5,771 nt of DNA from Caldivirga sp. UBA161 (lineage in GTDB: Archaea; Thermoproteota; Thermoprotei; Thermoproteales; Thermocladiaceae): positions 13,250-19,020 of the forward strand of contig NZ_DAXS01000006.1 of NCBI RefSeq assembly GCF_002506515.1, written 5' to 3'. The notes below the pieces were generated by a model that saw nothing but the letters and a program-made list of their open reading frames with translations, was not told the DNA's origin and ran no database searches. The stretch's first letter is position 1; each line of letters opens with the position of its first letter. Shown here piece after piece: positions 5,670-5,771 of the stretch. A program made the translations under genes and the position numbers.

Positions 5670-5716
5670 GGTTCTTAAATTTCCCCCTTCTCAATCAAAT
5701 ATGGGGTTCTCAAATT
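5670..5716. repeat. direct repeats upstream of the HEPN-MNT operon
   Basis: GGTTCTTAAATT (5670-5681) recurs as GGTTCTCAAATT (5705-5716), identical in 11 of 12 positions and 35 bp apart. A shorter match, TTCTCAA, lies between them at 5688-5694, so TTCTYAA occurs three times (5672, 5688, 5707). The first copy covers the TATA box. The arrangement resembles binding sites for an autoregulating protein, but no binding evidence exists. Confidence 0.45.
5674..5687 (-). promoter_or_regulatory. BRE/TATA promoter of the HEPN-MNT pair
   Basis: On the minus strand GGGGGAAA (5687-5680), a good BRE, runs into TTTAAG (5679-5674). The TATA centre is about 29-30 bp before ATG 5647, giving a transcript with a leader of only a few nucleotides. 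There is no Shine-Dalgarno. The TATA element lies within the promoter-proximal copy of a direct repeat. Confidence 0.55.
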
Positions 5717-5732
5717 AAAGCGTCAGTAATTG

Positions 5733-5770
5733 AAAACCACTCAGCTAACCGTTCGCCTGGGAGTGGTTTT
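5733..5770. terminator. 10-bp perfect hairpin, possible bidirectional terminator
   Basis: AAAACCACTC (5733-5742) is exactly complementary in reverse to GAGTGGTTTT (5761-5770), with an 18-nt loop between. Both strands end the stem in four Ts, so a transcript from either side would carry a GC-containing stem followed by U residues. It may end a leftward gene beyond the window. Other readings are a small structured RNA or the end of an inverted-repeat element; the window stops one base later. Confidence 0.45.
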
Positions 5771-5771
5771 A

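Noticed and set aside
5705..5771. Possible tRNA-like sequence on either strand (TTAGCTGAGTGG on minus, GTTCGCC on plus)
   Set aside because: I could not fold an acceptor stem, anticodon arm or 5-bp T-stem around these matches; the only strong pairing is the 10-bp hairpin.

Overview
The window looks like chromosomal DNA of a hyperthermophilic crenarchaeon, most likely of the Thermoproteales (Caldivirga/Vulcanisaeta/Thermoproteus-like). The reasons are an AT-rich coding style heavy in AGG (Arg), ATA (Ile) and TTA (Leu), archaeal BRE/TATA elements about 26 bp before start codons with no Shine-Dalgarno (leaderless genes), a perfect AGGTGA Shine-Dalgarno only in front of an operon-internal gene, and a family 5 (UDGb) uracil-DNA glycosylase of the type known from Pyrobaculum. 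The genus is inference; I could not run a search.

Layout: (1) 4-1392 (+) is a polytopic membrane protein of the YeeE/YedE sulfur-compound transporter family. (2) 1490-1831 (+) is a small soluble Rieske [2Fe-2S] ferredoxin-like protein with its own leaderless promoter. (3) 2518-3285 and 1797-2498 (both -) form a two-gene operon: an Icc-like metallophosphoesterase, then a 4Fe-4S family 5 uracil-DNA glycosylase. The glycosylase gene runs tail-to-tail into the Rieske gene with a 35-bp overlap. (4) 3455-4783 (+) is a full-length glycerate 2-kinase (DUF4147 + MOFRL) with a leaderless promoter. (5) 5270-5647 and 4951-5280 (both -) form a HEPN/MNT pair overlapping by 11 bp, a toxin-antitoxin-like module. 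The right end, 5648-5771, holds the pair's promoter, three TTCTYAA repeats and a long perfect hairpin.

How the genes relate: the YeeE-like transporter and Rieske protein could form a sulfur/redox pair, but they are separated by a promoter, so this is only an inference from adjacency. The phosphoesterase and glycosylase are co-transcribed, which hints at a nucleic-acid repair or nucleotide-processing role for the phosphoesterase. Glycerate 2-kinase fits the branched Entner-Doudoroff pathway of Thermoproteales, making 2-phosphoglycerate. The HEPN/MNT cassette is the most accessory-like part of the window. Its HEPN protein contains no histidine at all, so it cannot use the canonical RX4-6H RNase site. 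No IS element, CRISPR array, rRNA or tRNA gene was found. No gene-free stretch exceeds 300 bases; the longest are 3286-3454, 4784-4950 and 5648-5771.
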